From Paramecium pentaurelia (Eukaryota > Ciliophora > Oligohymenophorea > Peniculida > Parameciidae), in assembly GCA_905183005.1 (NCBI GenBank), contig CAJJDO010000057.1, forward strand, positions 31,296-95,295: a stretch of DNA of 64,000 bases, given 5' to 3'. Positions 1 to 12,597 of the stretch are shown in pieces. Each line of letters starts with the position of its first letter. Within the stretch, counting starts at the first letter, position 1. Position numbers and translations under genes: made by a program. The notes beneath the pieces were generated by a model, which was not told where the DNA came from, searched no databases, and worked only from the letters and a program-made list of their open reading frames with translations.

Positions 1-563
1 TATGATAATAAAGTAGTCATAAATTGATTTTTTTAAATTGAAGTTGCATTTATTTGATGTTTGTTTAAGGATTATTTTTATAAAAATTAGCTTTTTGAAA
101 AGGTTAGGATTATATTTGAATAGTTGAATCATCAACGCTATCACTTAACGTGAGACCATATTAGCATTACTTAATAACTATACCATATCTCAAATAAATT
201 TCATTCAAAATAATTAAAAAAGGACTAAAAAGAATAAGGAACCTAAAAAATTAGGTGAATATGAATTTAATTTAAAGATGCTAATTAACAACTCTCACAT
301 TCAAGCTAAATACCAAAAAATCTAAATATTAATAATTTCATTCAAATCTTCATTAAATGCATTAATTAGCAGTAATATATTCTAACCAGTAGTTAACAGG
401 AGAAATTACCAATAATAATTATTAAGTTAAATTTACTCAAAAAAGAATAAATCTAAAAATTCTTACAAAAAATATTCTTACCTAATATTATATTAGGTTT
501 AATAAGTGTTGAATTATATCAATTAAATTCCAATAATAATTCACTAATTAAATTTGATAAATC
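1..563. other. left edge, no supported gene
   Basis: There is no gene I can support here. A frame on the + strand stays open (TGA-only stop) from about 128 to 577, reading with several charged and Gln codons, but it has no recognisable motif and overlaps the start of the next gene. Chance alone could leave a frame of this length open in such AT-rich DNA. It could be the 3' remnant of a gene starting outside the window. Confidence 0.3.
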
Positions 564-2115
564 ATGCAGCAAGATGATGGAGATTTACTCTGTAAATGTA
601 ATTAGCCCATTCGTTATGTGTTATTTGATACCAATGTAAAAATGGAAGAAAGGCTATTATGTAATGAGTGCAGTTTAAAATTTTACTAATAAATAATGAT
701 TAATAAGCACTAAAATTTAAAATTATTTTCAGAAGTCATTCAGATGATGAAAACTACTTATTTCTAAAAAATGTAATATCTAAAAATAATTAGATTCTTT
801 GATAACAGAAGTGTATCAAAAAGATGAAATAGAATAAGTAATTACAAAGGAAGTTGAAAATATTCAGCTTAGTTGGATTCAAAAAGCAAGGTCTGCTTTA
901 GGCAATTGTTGGAACAATTCACTCTACCATAAGTTTAATTAAGTTCTATAAAATTTTAACACAAAACCACCACCTCCTTTAGGTATGTTAGCATCATACC
1001 CTTATTTATCAATAAATCTATCAATGTCAACTGCAGATGTAATACAAGATTCCATTTAAGATGAATGTGTCTTAAATATAAATTGGCAGATAAATAATTT
1101 ATATTAATAAATATAACAAGAAGTGCCTTACAAATTAGATAAACAAATTTGTGCATTTACTTTTAATAAGTCAAATTAACTTCTAGTTGGAGCATGTTTA
1201 AAAAACATCCAAGGATATGTGATAAATAAAGGTTAATTGAAATTAATTTCAACAATGATTGGTCATATAGACAATGTGAGGATTACAAGATTTATGAATG
1301 TAACTTCTAAGAACATACTTATTTCTGCCAGTGAAGATAGATCATTAAGAGTATGGTCATATACATAATTGGCTAGACCAAAATTTCTGTAAAAAATTAA
1401 TGCTCATATGAATGGAATTCTATGTTTTATTTTAAATAAATCAGAAGATCTACTTATTACTGGGAGTAGAGATACAACTTTAAAATTTTGGAAAAAGAAT
1501 AATTAAGTATAAAATGGTTGCATTTTAGCCACTTGTGTATAAACTTTAAATTAACATTCTCATAATATTTATGATTTGAGTTTATCCCCAAATGAAGATA
1601 AATTAATTTCTTGCGCTGAAGATTCAAGAATATTAATCATTTCACTTATACAATCAGAATGGAAAGTAACTTAGATAATATAGGTTTAGAAATTTGGATT
1701 CAGATTAAGTTTTATTGATAATAATATTTTTACTTTTCAACCAATATTAGCTGAATTTATGTAAGTTTATGAGCTAAACTAGGATGGTCAATTTATAAAA
1801 ACATTTGATGTTTAAGTAAAAGGAGGTATTTAAGATTGTAGAATATTTTTTCCTTAATAATATATTTCTGAAAAAAATCTGCTTATCAATAAAAATGGCT
1901 TTCATATTAATATCATAAAAGTGATTTTTAGAAAAGAGAAAAAGTCTCAAAAGTTATAAAAAGCAAAGTTTGTTGTTGAATAATCAATTAGCTTTGGTTA
2001 AGAATCAACTGGACTAATATTTGGTCAATTAAGTGACAATGCAGAGTACTTAATAACTTGGGATGGTAACACCAAAGAATTGTAAATGAGATAACTGATT
2101 AAAAAAATAAATTGA
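564..2115 (+). CDS. zinc-finger/WD40 repeat protein, one apparent frameshift
   Basis: WD40 protein of about 516 residues, read with TAA/TAG as Gln and ending at TGA 2113-2115. The start at 564 opens with a Cys-rich stretch (DLLCKC, then LLCNECS) that looks like a small zinc-binding head. A helical region follows, then WD40 units with cores such as MIGHIDNV...SASEDRSLRVW and INAHMNG...TGSRDTTLKFW. The C-terminus has YLITWDGN, the same ending style as the WD40 gene at 53.1-54.6 kb. The frame used from about 760 to the stop is one base off the frame from 564 to about 760. The switch must lie near the A-run at 766-771, because both frames are convincing on either side. No short intron fixes it, so I suspect a one-base insertion (sequencing or real). 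WD40 propellers are protein-binding scaffolds; the partner is unknown. Confidence 0.75.
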
Positions 2116-2911
2116 ATTGTATTTTATTAAAATGTATAAATTATGTATTTTTTTATATTAAGAATTATAGTAATTGCATTAATTAGTATAGCAAGTTGTG
2201 ATATATATAATTGCAAGTGAAAATAATTTTTTAATTCATTTACTTATTTGATTTATCCAAATAATCCTAATTATTAAGAAAAAATGAAAAAATAAATGAG
2301 TTTATAATTTGAAGAATCTGAGTTATTAATTAGAACTTATTTAGGTTTATAAATACATAATCTTAATAATTACAAATTTTAATTCAAATGTAATAGTAAA
2401 TATTTTTATGAATTAAAAATATTAATTACTCAGATTTATGGGACTGTTGGTGATTCTGGTGTATTATTATTGCTTTATTAACGATAAAATAAAGGAAATA
2501 AAATTAGAAAGGATATTTCTGCATGATAAAATATAAATCTATTTATTTAATTATTTTTTAATTATAATCTCTTTTGAAAAATTATTAATTAATTATAATC
2601 TTTTTATTTCTTAAACTTGCATTTCTTTTGTTTAAAAATCAAATTTATTGATATATATATTACTTGATAATATATTAATTCTATTTGAAAACTTTTGAAA
2701 CTATTAATTTCAATATGTTTATAAAGTTATATGGAAGAGAAATTCTTAATTTATTATTTTAATTGAGTTACTTAATAGGTAATCTAATCATTAGTGATAT
2801 AGCGAATGATTTTTTTCTTTATGAATATGTACAATAAAGTAATCTTGTCTCACATAATCTATTCATTTTCTTCTTAAATCATATCTAATACTATACTTAA
2901 ATCAAACAGAT

Positions 2912-3673
2912 ATGGTTTGGAATCCAAACAATAGAAAATTTGAAGATGTGAATTCATTCTAAATATCAATTTATGTACATCATTCAATTTGCGTATGGGT
3001 GCTTTAATGAGGTAATGCTGGTAAAAAGAATGTAAGTCAGTATTTAAGTCTAAGTTATTGCCTTGAAAAAGACTACAGATAGTTAATTATTTGTATACTT
3101 GAACCTTTATTAATAAACACCGTTTTAAATAGATTTATGAAAATTGTTGAGTAGGATAGACCTTTCAGAAAAAAACCAAAATTAGGATTAAATTCGAATA
3201 ATTTCAACTATAAAACAGCAGTTGAAGTATGGTTGAAAGTAACATATTAAACATATGTTTAATCTTCGTCCGAAATCCATTTTCCAAGATAGGTATTTAA
3301 TTTTTTTGAACTTAAAATTCATCACTCTTTCAAAATTGTTCATATACCTAATCAATTCCCCAAAGTTTTATTTATAAATAGTAAATAAATTAATTTTTTT
3401 GTTATTTAGCTTAAATTTTATTGTCATAGACCTACATTTTGTCATAAAAGGTTAATTTTTCTATCTTAAGAAAAAAAACTAAAATTAAATTTGGAATAAG
3501 AATCTATTTAGAATCCCTCCATATAGATATCAAGTGAACAGGGATATATTAGAGAACATTATATAATAAATTTTTCAGATGCCTTAGTTTTTCATTAAAT
3601 ATTGCAAAGTGCCATAATATTGACTTATATTCCAAATTCTTTTATAATCTCTGTAAATTATTTTATTATTTGA
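2912..3673 (+). pseudogene. decayed gene of unknown family
   Basis: From ATG 2912 a single frame runs 254 codons to TGA 3671-3673, interrupted only by TGA at 3008-3010. With the ciliate code the part after that TGA is over 220 codons and reads convincingly: SLSYCLEKDYRQLIICILEP, RFMKIVEQDRPFRKK, YKTAVEVWLKVTYQTYV. I do not recognise the family. The frame continues in pieces downstream (3744-3884 and beyond), with hydrophobic segments that suggest a larger membrane protein. I call it a pseudogene because of the internal stop and the further frame changes. An unspliced intron or unexcised germline segment is possible. Confidence 0.45.
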
Positions 3674-5791
3674 TTAAGTTAATCCATCAATTTATCATAG
3701 AATCTTAATTCGAGAAAGTTGTACAAGAACCAAGAATTAAAATATGTCTGATTATACTTTTCTTGGTGTTTTAGGATATAATTTATTTAGGGGTGTCAAT
3801 CTTGCCCAATTATTTTTTTACTTATTATTGAGGTTTCTTTTTTTCGTATGTCAGATAAAATTTACCAATTCCATGATTTTATGAATTATTGAGTCAAACA
3901 ATCATAAAAAATAGCTTTAATTTTTGCTAATTTTTCTTTAGAATTCCTTAATCTCTTAGTTAGATAATAGATATTATTAGGTTTGATTTGATAATTATGC
4001 TTATAGCTATAATCAAATTAATTTTGGCTCATATAATTTTTTCTTAATTTTTATTAGATTTTTGTAATAACTTTTATACCTTCCTTAGAAAATTAGAGCT
4101 TTGGTGAAAAAAGTTAAATTTTTTATTTTATATAAATATGAATCATGTGATTAAGCAAAACCATTATAAATAGAGTTACCAATCTCACTAAAAGTTTCAG
4201 AAAAAACTGAAAGAAGTTCAAATCCCTAAAATTGTTCTATGCTTCATAATGAGATTTTCTATCTAAAGCTAAATTGGTAGATTTATTCTAAATTTTAGAG
4301 CCTTCTGAAATATGTAATAAAGTGGGATATATATATCATAAACAAAGCTACAATCAATTAAATTAAACTTTTATAAGAAATTAAATTTTTTTTTCCAAAA
4401 CATAGAAATAAGCTATGCAATAATCGTATGTAAGAAAGTTACGAAAATAGGTTATTATAATATTCTTGCTATCAGTTAAAATTTAAGAGTTTTTAAAAAA
4501 ATTAATTAATGTTCTTTTAGTATAGTCTATTAAGGATTAATTCATTTATCTTAGTGATCATTTATAAACTCTCTAATAAATAATCAAATTTGAAAATTAA
4601 TTTTATATAAATGCTATAAAAATTAAATCAGTAAATATGTTATTCTATTGTAGTACTTTAATATTAACTACTTGGAATGTTAATCATTATAAAGATTATA
4701 AAAATTCTTATGTTATAAATTATAATAATTTGATTAGGAGGGTTTATAAATTAAACACTAAATGAATTAATAATTAATTAAGGTATTATTGAAAGCATAA
4801 ACAATCTTGTGAAATCACATGTCATCAGTTTTCTAATTAAAAAATAAATTGTAAATTAATTAGAATATCTAATTCAAGTAGATCAAATTAACTTAGATTT
4901 TTTCAAACATTAAAATAAAACGCAATATTTTTTTATTAGCTAGTTTTTTATTTTCTAATTTCTACTATAAATTGACATCCAACTCTTTAGATTTTCTTTT
5001 TATTAAATTTCTCAAAACTTGGATACTGTAACTACCAATAAACTAAAATTATTTCTCAATTGTCATTTGTGACTTATCTCTGAAAATTGAACAAACTTAG
5101 ACCCTCCAGATCATACAAGAAAGGGTTAGAATCATTCTCACATATGTTCTAAATAAAGTAATTGTTAACATATTAAAATCTATAAAAAGTCCCCTTTAGT
5201 TTGTGGTTTCAACCTCTTTCATAATTTAATCTGTATATGATTGCTATTTGCCTCCACAGAATGAGATCCAAAAATATGTTTTAATGATCAATATTCCATG
5301 ATCAAATATTTATTTTCAATTAAACTAAAGCTATTCTTCCAAATTCTCCAGAAATATTCTATTATTGTTATTTTATGCCATCTATAAGCATTTGCCAATC
5401 ACAAATATTGATTTTTTTTTTAATTCTCTTACCAAAAAATATTTTTACTAAAAAATCTATATTTTTATAAAGTGCTATCTGTGATCAACTATTATATTTA
5501 AGTGAATAGTTTCTTTCTGATTATTAGAAAATATTATAACTTAAGAAAGAATAAATAATCAGCAAGCCTTGAAAAGATTAGCAAGAAGTAGGCTTTCAGA
5601 TAAAGAATACTAATATTATCAAATAAATTTCATTTTATGGAATTAATAATTAGCTTTGCTATAGATATAAATATTCTATTTTCCATTCTCAAATAGGGTT
5701 GAATTAATTTTTAGACCAATATATAAAGGATGATTTTTCATAAATAATTTTGAATAATTTTGCATTTTTTTTTCTAGTCAATAGTAAATGT

Positions 5792-6188
5792 ACATCTTCC
5801 TCCGAGGATCTGGCCTCGACCGGGATTTAGAGGGGAGGAGCCATAAAGTTATCTCCAGGCAATTAGAAGGTTACCCTCTTGAGTTACTCGTGATTTCCTT
5901 GAGCATCATGGTCATCTCTCAACCCTGGACGTTGTAGAACGCTACGATTCGAACCAGGCATTGAAGGGGACAGCCCCTTNACAAACAGTATGGAGGTTTC
6001 TAGAACCGAAGCACTGACGATCCTCCTGACTTCATTCCCTAGAGCAAAAGGATTAAGCCTGCTCTGTAGCTGTACAAAAGGACTGGAGATGCTCACTCTC
6101 TCAGAGCCCCTTCCAATTTCAAGCCTAGACTATAGATTTGTATACATGAGCCTTCCCTCCCATTTACGCCAGGTTTCACACAGCAGAA
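5792..6188. other. G+C-rich island of foreign composition around an assembly N
   Basis: About 400 bases close to half G+C, set in DNA that is roughly one quarter G+C. The edges are sharp on both sides. It contains the single N at 5980. Directly left of the N is a perfect hairpin, AAGGGG-acag-CCCCTT (5964-5979). Frames of 70-80 codons are open on both strands even under the standard code, which no other intergenic stretch here shows. It could be mitochondrial DNA (about 40% G+C in Paramecium), bacterial endosymbiont or vector sequence, or a joined contaminant read. I could not identify a gene, rRNA or complete tRNA in it. Confidence 0.6.
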
Positions 6189-7494
6189 TTATTTTCATTA
6201 AAAATACTTTTAATACTTTTTTAAAATATTGAAGATTCAATTTAAGTTTTTGTATTTGGAAATGAATTATTTAAACAAACAAAAACTATCAATCTGTAAC
6301 TATTAGCCCTGGATGTAACTTAAAATTTTTCTATTTTGATAAATTTTTTTTTGTGAAAAATACATTTCTTTAGACGGGATGATAATCAAAAAATTTTTAT
6401 GAAACTAATTTGAACTGAAGTGTTAATATTCATATTTTTCTTATAATTTAAGAATCCAATACAAAAAAAATAGAAATTTACTTTAATTCCTCTTGAAATT
6501 TTTTTATGTTTTTTGATATCTTTGCTAAATGTCTGTGATTAAGTTTATTTATTTATAAATATTTAATTAAAAATAAAGGGAGAATATGAAAACGTTTAGA
6601 AGTATTTGATAAAAATATTTTATGAATATCATTTATTTTTTTAAAGTAAGCTTATTATAAATTTAGAATTCTTAAATTTATATGAAAAACTTAATAAAAT
6701 ATAAGAATTTACTTAAATGGGAATTAAAAAGTTCGTTTTTTTCTTTTAATTGATTAATTACATTAAGCTATATCAATTTGAAAATTCACAAATTTTAATT
6801 TAAACGTTGAAAAAACTATTGATATTTTAATTATTTATTGATATTTATACTTGTTAAGCTCTTCCATCTTATTTAATGTACAATACGGATAGCAAATCTC
6901 ACATAATAAGAAGAAAATTATAACTAATTATAAAATATATAAAATATGTGATAAATCAATCAATAATTAATTAAAATTGATTTAAAATTTTTTATTTAAA
7001 AGTAGATCTCCTTAAATTTATAAAAACTAAAAATTTAATAAACATGATAGTTGATAATTTAATTTAAATAAAACTTACCCTCAAACCTTTCTATACTCTA
7101 AAAATTTAGTCAAAAAAAACAAAAGAAAAATATAAATCACTAAAATTACTAATTCAATATAAATTATTATCAAGGAGTTAGTAAGATTTTAAGAAATTTA
7201 CTTTCTGATAATGTTTTGGTATATAATAAACCTAGTGTATAATGTAAAATTAAGATAAACAAGAAAAATACATGTATTAATTTCCTTTATTTATAATATT
7301 TAGTTATCCTAAATTACTAAAGAATCTAAATTTAGAAGTGAAATCTTATTATATTGTAATTCCAATCAATTCCAAATCTAAAAAAAGGTAAAGTTTAAAC
7401 TTCTGTGTTACAAAACACTTAAGATATTTTTATTTTGATTTGTAATATAAATATAAAATTAACAGTGATAGAAATTAAATATTAAAAATAGAAA

Positions 7495-10221
7495 ATGAAT
7501 TGCACTTTTAAATAGAAGGATGCTTTAAATGACATTTTGGTTTAAGTTAAAGATGTACATGAGCAAATACTCAATGTTATGTTAGAAATATTTCGAAAGG
7601 AAAAAGTCTAGGATTGTATCGAATATCTTGCAGATAATAGTAATCAAAGACATATAGAAAAATAGATCTTATAACAACACGAAAATTAAATTCATGTTGA
7701 TAAAGAGTAGGAATTGTATGATGTTAATAATTACATGAAAAAAATTAATGATGTCTTAAACTAATTAAAAGATCATGACTTCAATAAAAAAGACTATTCC
7801 ATAGTAGAAAATTAGAAATCTAAACAGGATCTAATTAATAACATAAAAAATGAGAGATAAATTATAGATTTTTTGTAATTTTTAGTTCTCATTACATCCA
7901 TAGATAACAATTTAATACAATGTGGGTCTAATTCATTATATTTATTAGTTTAGTTGAAAGTGGACCTTAGAAATAAAAATTTTTAAAACATTAGGATTTA
8001 AAATACTTCTTTGATAGGAGCTAATTTTGTTCGTTGTAATTTAAGTGGATCATAATTTAATAATGTTAATATATGTGGGATTAATTTGAATGGAGCATTA
8101 TTATTGAATTGCAAATTTATCAACTCAAGAATCCAGGAATTAAATTAATTAAATGGTCATCTTTATATAGTTTAATCAATTTGCTTTTCTCCAGATGGTA
8201 CTACTTTAGCATCTGCATGTGGGAATTCTGATGGTATTAGTAATAACTCTATTCTTTTATGGGATTTAAAAACAGGATTATAAAAAGCAAAATTGGATGG
8301 TCATAATAATTTGGTCTTGTCAGTCTGTTTCTCTCCCGACGGAACTAAATTAGCATCTAGCAGTAGTGACAACTCTATTAGATTATGGGATTTTAAAACG
8401 AGAAAAAAGATGGCTAAATTAGATGGTCATAAACAATGTATAAACTCAGTCTGTTTCTCTCCTGATGGAAATATATTAGCTTCTGGTAGTGATGATAAGT
8501 CTATCCGTTTATGGGATATTAAAACAGGACAATAAAATGCCATATTGGATGGTCATGATGGAGATGTTCGATCAGTCTGTTTCTCTCCTGATGGAAATAT
8601 ATTAGCTTCTGGTAGTGATGATAAGTCTATCCGTTTATGGGATATTAAAACAGGATAATAAACAGCCAAATTAGACGGTCATGAAGGAGATGTTCGATAA
8701 GTCTGTTTCTCTCCTGATGGAAATACGTTAGCTTCTGGTAGTCATGATAAGACTATCCGTTTATGGGATTTTAAAACAGGATTATAAAAATCAAAATTAG
8801 ATGTTCATACTGATTTGGTCGTATCTGTCTGTTTTTCTCCTGATAGTAATACATTAGCATCAGGAAGTTATGATAACTCAATCCGTTTATGGGATATAAA
8901 AACAGGATAATAAAAAGCAAAAATAGACGGTCATGATGAACCTGTTACTTCAGTCAGTTTCTCTCCTGATGGAAATACTTTAGCTTCTGGAAGTTATGAT
9001 AAGTCTATCCGTTTATGGGATTTTTAAACTGAATATTAAAAAGAAGAACTAGATGGTCATGATGAACCTGTCATATCAGTCTGTTTCTCTCCTGATGGAA
9101 ATACATTAGCTTCTGGTAGTTCAGACAACTCGATTTGTTTATGGGATATTAAAACAGGATAACAAATAGCCAAATTAGATGGTCATCAAAATTGGGTTAT
9201 GTCAGTCTGCTTTTCTCCTGATGGAAATACATTAGCATCGGGTAGTTATGATAGCTCGATTCTTCTATGGGATATAAAAACAGGATAATCAAGAGTTAAA
9301 TTGGATATCCAGGTTAGTGCAATCATGACAGTCTGTTTCTCCCCTAATGGAAACACCTTAGCATCTTGTAGCGATGATAAGTCAATCCGTTTATGGGATG
9401 TTAAAACAGGATAATAAAAAGCCAAATTTGAAGGTCATAGTGATTATGTTAGATCAGTGTGTTTCTCCCCCGACCAAATTACATTAGCATCTGGTAGTGA
9501 TGATAAATCTATCCGTTTATGGGATATTAAAACTGGATTACAAATAGCCAAATTAGATGGTCATGAAAATTGGGTCATGTCAGTCTGCTTTTCTCCTGAT
9601 GGAAATACATTAGCATCGGGTAGTTATGATAGCTCGATTCGTCTATGGGATATTCGAATAGGATAATAACAAACAAAATTAGATGATCATACTAGTGCCA
9701 TCATGTCGGTATGTTTCTCTCCTGATGGAAATTCATTAGCTTCTGGTAGTGATGATAAGTCTATCCGTCTATGGGATATTACAACAGGAAAATAAAAAGC
9801 CAAATTGGATGGTCATTCTAATATTGTCTATTCAGTCTGCTTCTCTCCTGATGGAAATACATTAGCATCTGGTAGTAATGATAAGTCTATCCGTCTATGG
9901 GATATTAAAACAGAATAATAATAATCTTTATTGGAATATTCGTGTAGTAATTTTTTAACACCTGTTTTTAATAATTAGCTTATTAGTTTATGTAATGGTC
10001 AAACTGGAATAGAAATTCAATCCTTTAACCAAGGTTACTAAGGGATCTCTTCAAAATTAAACAAGCCCTATAGTATAAATATTCCTATTCCTAGTAATAT
10101 TTTTTTCATATAATTTAGCCTCCAAAAATATTACTATCCTCCTGATATCATAAATACCAATACTTTAAGCTTAATTCGCTATAATTCTACAAGGAGAATT
10201 CTTAAATTATTAAGGAGTTGA
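7495..10221 (+). CDS. pentapeptide/14-repeat WD40 protein
   Basis: Intact single-exon gene of 908 residues, ATG 7495 to TGA 10219-10221, in one frame throughout with TAA/TAG as Gln. Residues 1-160 are helical and charged (EIFRKEKVQDC; LKDHDFNKKDYS). Residues about 170-210 are pentapeptide-like (NTSLIGANF, CNLSGSQF, INLNGALLL). Residues 219-812 hold 14 WD40 units, 13 of them exactly 42 residues, with the core VCFSPDG-LASGS-D-SIRLWD-KTG. Fourteen units fit two seven-bladed propellers. The C-terminal 95 residues are unlike WD40. No catalytic domain is seen, so it is probably a binding scaffold or receptor. The gene at 29.2-32.0 kb has the same architecture, and a dead copy lies at 15.15-15.96 kb. 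The pentapeptide-to-WD40 junction is also found in the NACHT gene at 39.4-48.9 kb. Confidence 0.9.
8149..9930 (+). repeat. 14 tandem coding WD40 units, 126-bp period
   Basis: The first unit is 144 bp (8149-8292) and is followed by 13 units of exactly 126 bp starting at 8293, 8419 and so on to 9805. Units are strikingly alike in DNA, for example those at 8419, 8545 and 8671. The block 9175-9552 (three units) pairs with 9553-9930 unit by unit, which suggests duplication of a 378-bp block. Differences gather in the three residues after GH and in the residue between SGS and D. This looks like concerted evolution by unequal exchange. Confidence 0.9.
8698..8700 (+). other. Ser-to-Gln codon change (TCA to TAA) in a WD40 unit
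   Basis: In the unit starting at 8671, the residue before VCFSPDG is encoded by TAA where sister units have TCA. Under the standard code this would be a nonsense change. With the ciliate code it is only Ser to Gln, and the frame runs on through ten further repeats. It is a clear local demonstration of the reassigned code. Confidence 0.8.
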
Positions 10222-10859
10222 TTTACGATCGTTATTACAATGCAAAGGTGGCTTTTTTTTGGAAAGTTAAATGTAAAAGTTAATTTGATTATTATCCACA
10301 ACAATCCCAAAATATTTAAATATAATTTCTTATAATTTTTTAATGTCTTTTTTAGTTCTTTTCTTTATCAGTTCGTTATGGTATTATAAAATAACTTCTA
10401 AATGTTAATAAATTCTTATTAAGAAATTTTAATCATTTGTTAATAAAGGTAGAATAATTATACTTTATAATTATAATAATCAAAAGTCAGTCTAATGTAG
10501 GGTTTCATAATTAATACGTTATTATATTGTTAATTAAGAACTGTGAGTGCATCAAAAATCTAAAAGAAAGTGTTAAATGAATATACAAAAGTAAAAGTGC
10601 ATTCTGCTTATATCATTTAAGATGTTATTATAATTATTATATTATATATGATTAAAATAAGGGATTTGGATTTAAAGTTAAGTGTAAAAATAGTTATTAA
10701 AACGTTTTGGTTTCCTAAAATGATAAAATAAAAGAGGAACATATACTTATTATTTTATTTAATAACAACCACATTAGAAGAAGATCTGTGAAGAATTCAA
10801 TTAATTAGAACTTTCAATTGCATTATCAATAAATAAAGTTTTTGTCTTTTAGGTATTAG

Positions 10860-11200
10860 TGGATATAAAATTTATTTTACTAATAATTTATTACTTTTGG
10901 TACCGAAAATAAGAATATTAACGATCTTTTAGTATTTGAATTGTAAAATGGAGTTTTTAAATTGAATTCAAAGAAAACTATTATTTTAATTAGGAATGTT
11001 CAGATGAATCTAATTTTCAAACAATAAATAATAAGGATAAAAATATACTATTAGTAAGACACAAATAAGATATCTATATGATTAGAGCATTAAATGAATG
11101 TATATTTATAAATATGACTTCATAAAACTTTTAAAGTGAATAATCTTATGGTAGTATGTAATAATTATATGGTATACTATATATTTGGATTGTAAATATA
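10860..11200 (+). pseudogene. C-terminal relic of a small WD40 gene
   Basis: The DNA is recognisably related to the 3' end of the WD40 gene at 50649-52268: both contain the element reading EN(G/-)VFK followed downstream by NILLVRH and a histidine/isoleucine stretch (compare 11040-11070 with 52065-52110). Frames are broken and no start is present. It is a dead, truncated family member. Confidence 0.6.
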
Positions 11201-12336
11201 TCTATAAATTATTATCAATTAATTGACTACTTAATTTTTCATTTTGGCAAAAAATTAATTATGAAATTTTTTGTAAGTTTATTTAAAATCTAAATGAGTA
11301 TATAAAATAAGTAATTCAAATTTAAAATCTTTTGTTAAGGACATTAAACTGAATTATTCGATCTTATAAATCAAATGGCATGATTTAACAAGAAAAAAAA
11401 TTTGTAGATATGAAATATTAGTCTACATAAAAAAATTAAACCAGGATATGTGGTTACATAAGTAATTATCTACTTATGTTCTTTTATTAATGAAAAATCA
11501 TCTAATATAATTTTTTATATTATATATTTAAAAATAGCTGAATAATATCAAATAAATAGATAAATAATTATCATTAAATCAGAATTAGATAAACTTTCAA
11601 ATTCCTAATAGGAAGCAAAAATGTGATTATTGAAATTTCTGTTATTTCTTCCATATATGAAGTAATATAATGAAATGAATGATTTCTCAAACTCTTAATT
11701 TAAAGTAATTAACTATACTTATTGATTAAAACTATTCAAATTTTGAGAGTAAAATGTAATTTGTTCAATAATACATTATCTGATTTTATGAAATTTAAAG
11801 TTTAAATTATAGTAACAGAATGAACAAAATTATTGTTTTATTTGAGAAAAATATTGTCTTTTTTTATTTTTAACTTATATTATCTCAAGTGTTTTCGGAT
11901 AAAGGAAATATAGTAATCAATAATTTTCGTTTATAGAACATACTACTTTTGCATTATCTTTCAATTTCCTAGATATATTCAAATCCATCCTATAAGATAA
12001 TTTTCCATTTAACAACATTCATTTTCTTTTTGAAAATTCACATTAATTTTCGTATTTTATTGCATTTTTGTAATATATAACTTAAAAAATTTGCAATCAC
12101 TTATAATTAATGATTTAAAGCTAATTTCTTAATTTCCAATGCACTTCAATATAAAACTTGTAAATGAAAATGAAAACTTGTAAATAATGCTTTAGTTAGG
12201 AAATTATTCAATTATTAATAATAAGAAAATTTTTGAATTTAAAAAGAACACAAATTTACCTCAATATAAAAAAATCAAATAAATAGATTATAAATTTAAG
12301 GCGATCATAAATAGAGATATAAATTGCTAGCATAGA

Positions 12337-12597
12337 ATGAAGTAAACATTACTAAGCAAATTTAAAGGATAAACCAAAATCAAGATTTTGGAAGAGATCT
12401 TGCTACAATAAAAAGATAAATATTAAAGAGATAATATATATTGGTAAATAGCTCAGAAAATGTAAAAATAATTTTAAACTATCTGGAAGTAAATAGTGAT
12501 AGAATTACATAAGACAGATTAATAAAAAAGGTGGCTCTAATATAGATAATTATCTAATTAATCAAAGAACAAAATGGTGAATTTGAAAATGGATTGA
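12337..12597 (+). CDS. short ORF, 86 codons, unknown
   Basis: ATG 12337 to TGA 12595-12597, 86 residues, rich in Lys and Gln (KIKILEEILLQQKDKYQ; YWQIAQKMQKQF). The composition resembles the helical linker segments of Paramecium WD40 proteins. A second frame continues protein-like text (ENGLIQQQGMEI) past the stop, so this may be another broken relic rather than a gene. No domain recognised. Confidence 0.3.

Larger units (their letters stand above)
2116..7494. other. long gene-poor stretch with decayed coding pieces
   Basis: No intact gene. Several pieces read like Paramecium protein but are broken by TGA or frame changes: 2912-3673, 3744-3884 (47 codons, hydrophobic), about 4139-4310 and about 5330-5490 (all +). 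Between them the sequence is low-complexity A/T. A G+C-rich island at 5792-6188 is listed separately. The part from about 7200 to 7494 is related to the DNA in front of the dead WD40 copy at 15.1 kb, so it is the upstream region of the next gene. Confidence 0.5.

Noticed and set aside
5930..5975. A TTCGAA-containing segment resembling a tRNA T-loop in the G+C island
   Set aside because: The flanking bases do not pair into a T stem in either orientation and no other tRNA arms are found.
8293..9660. Many short WD40 genes, as the standard code would suggest
   Set aside because: TAA and TAG within the repeats sit at Gln positions. With the ciliate code all merge into one 908-residue gene.
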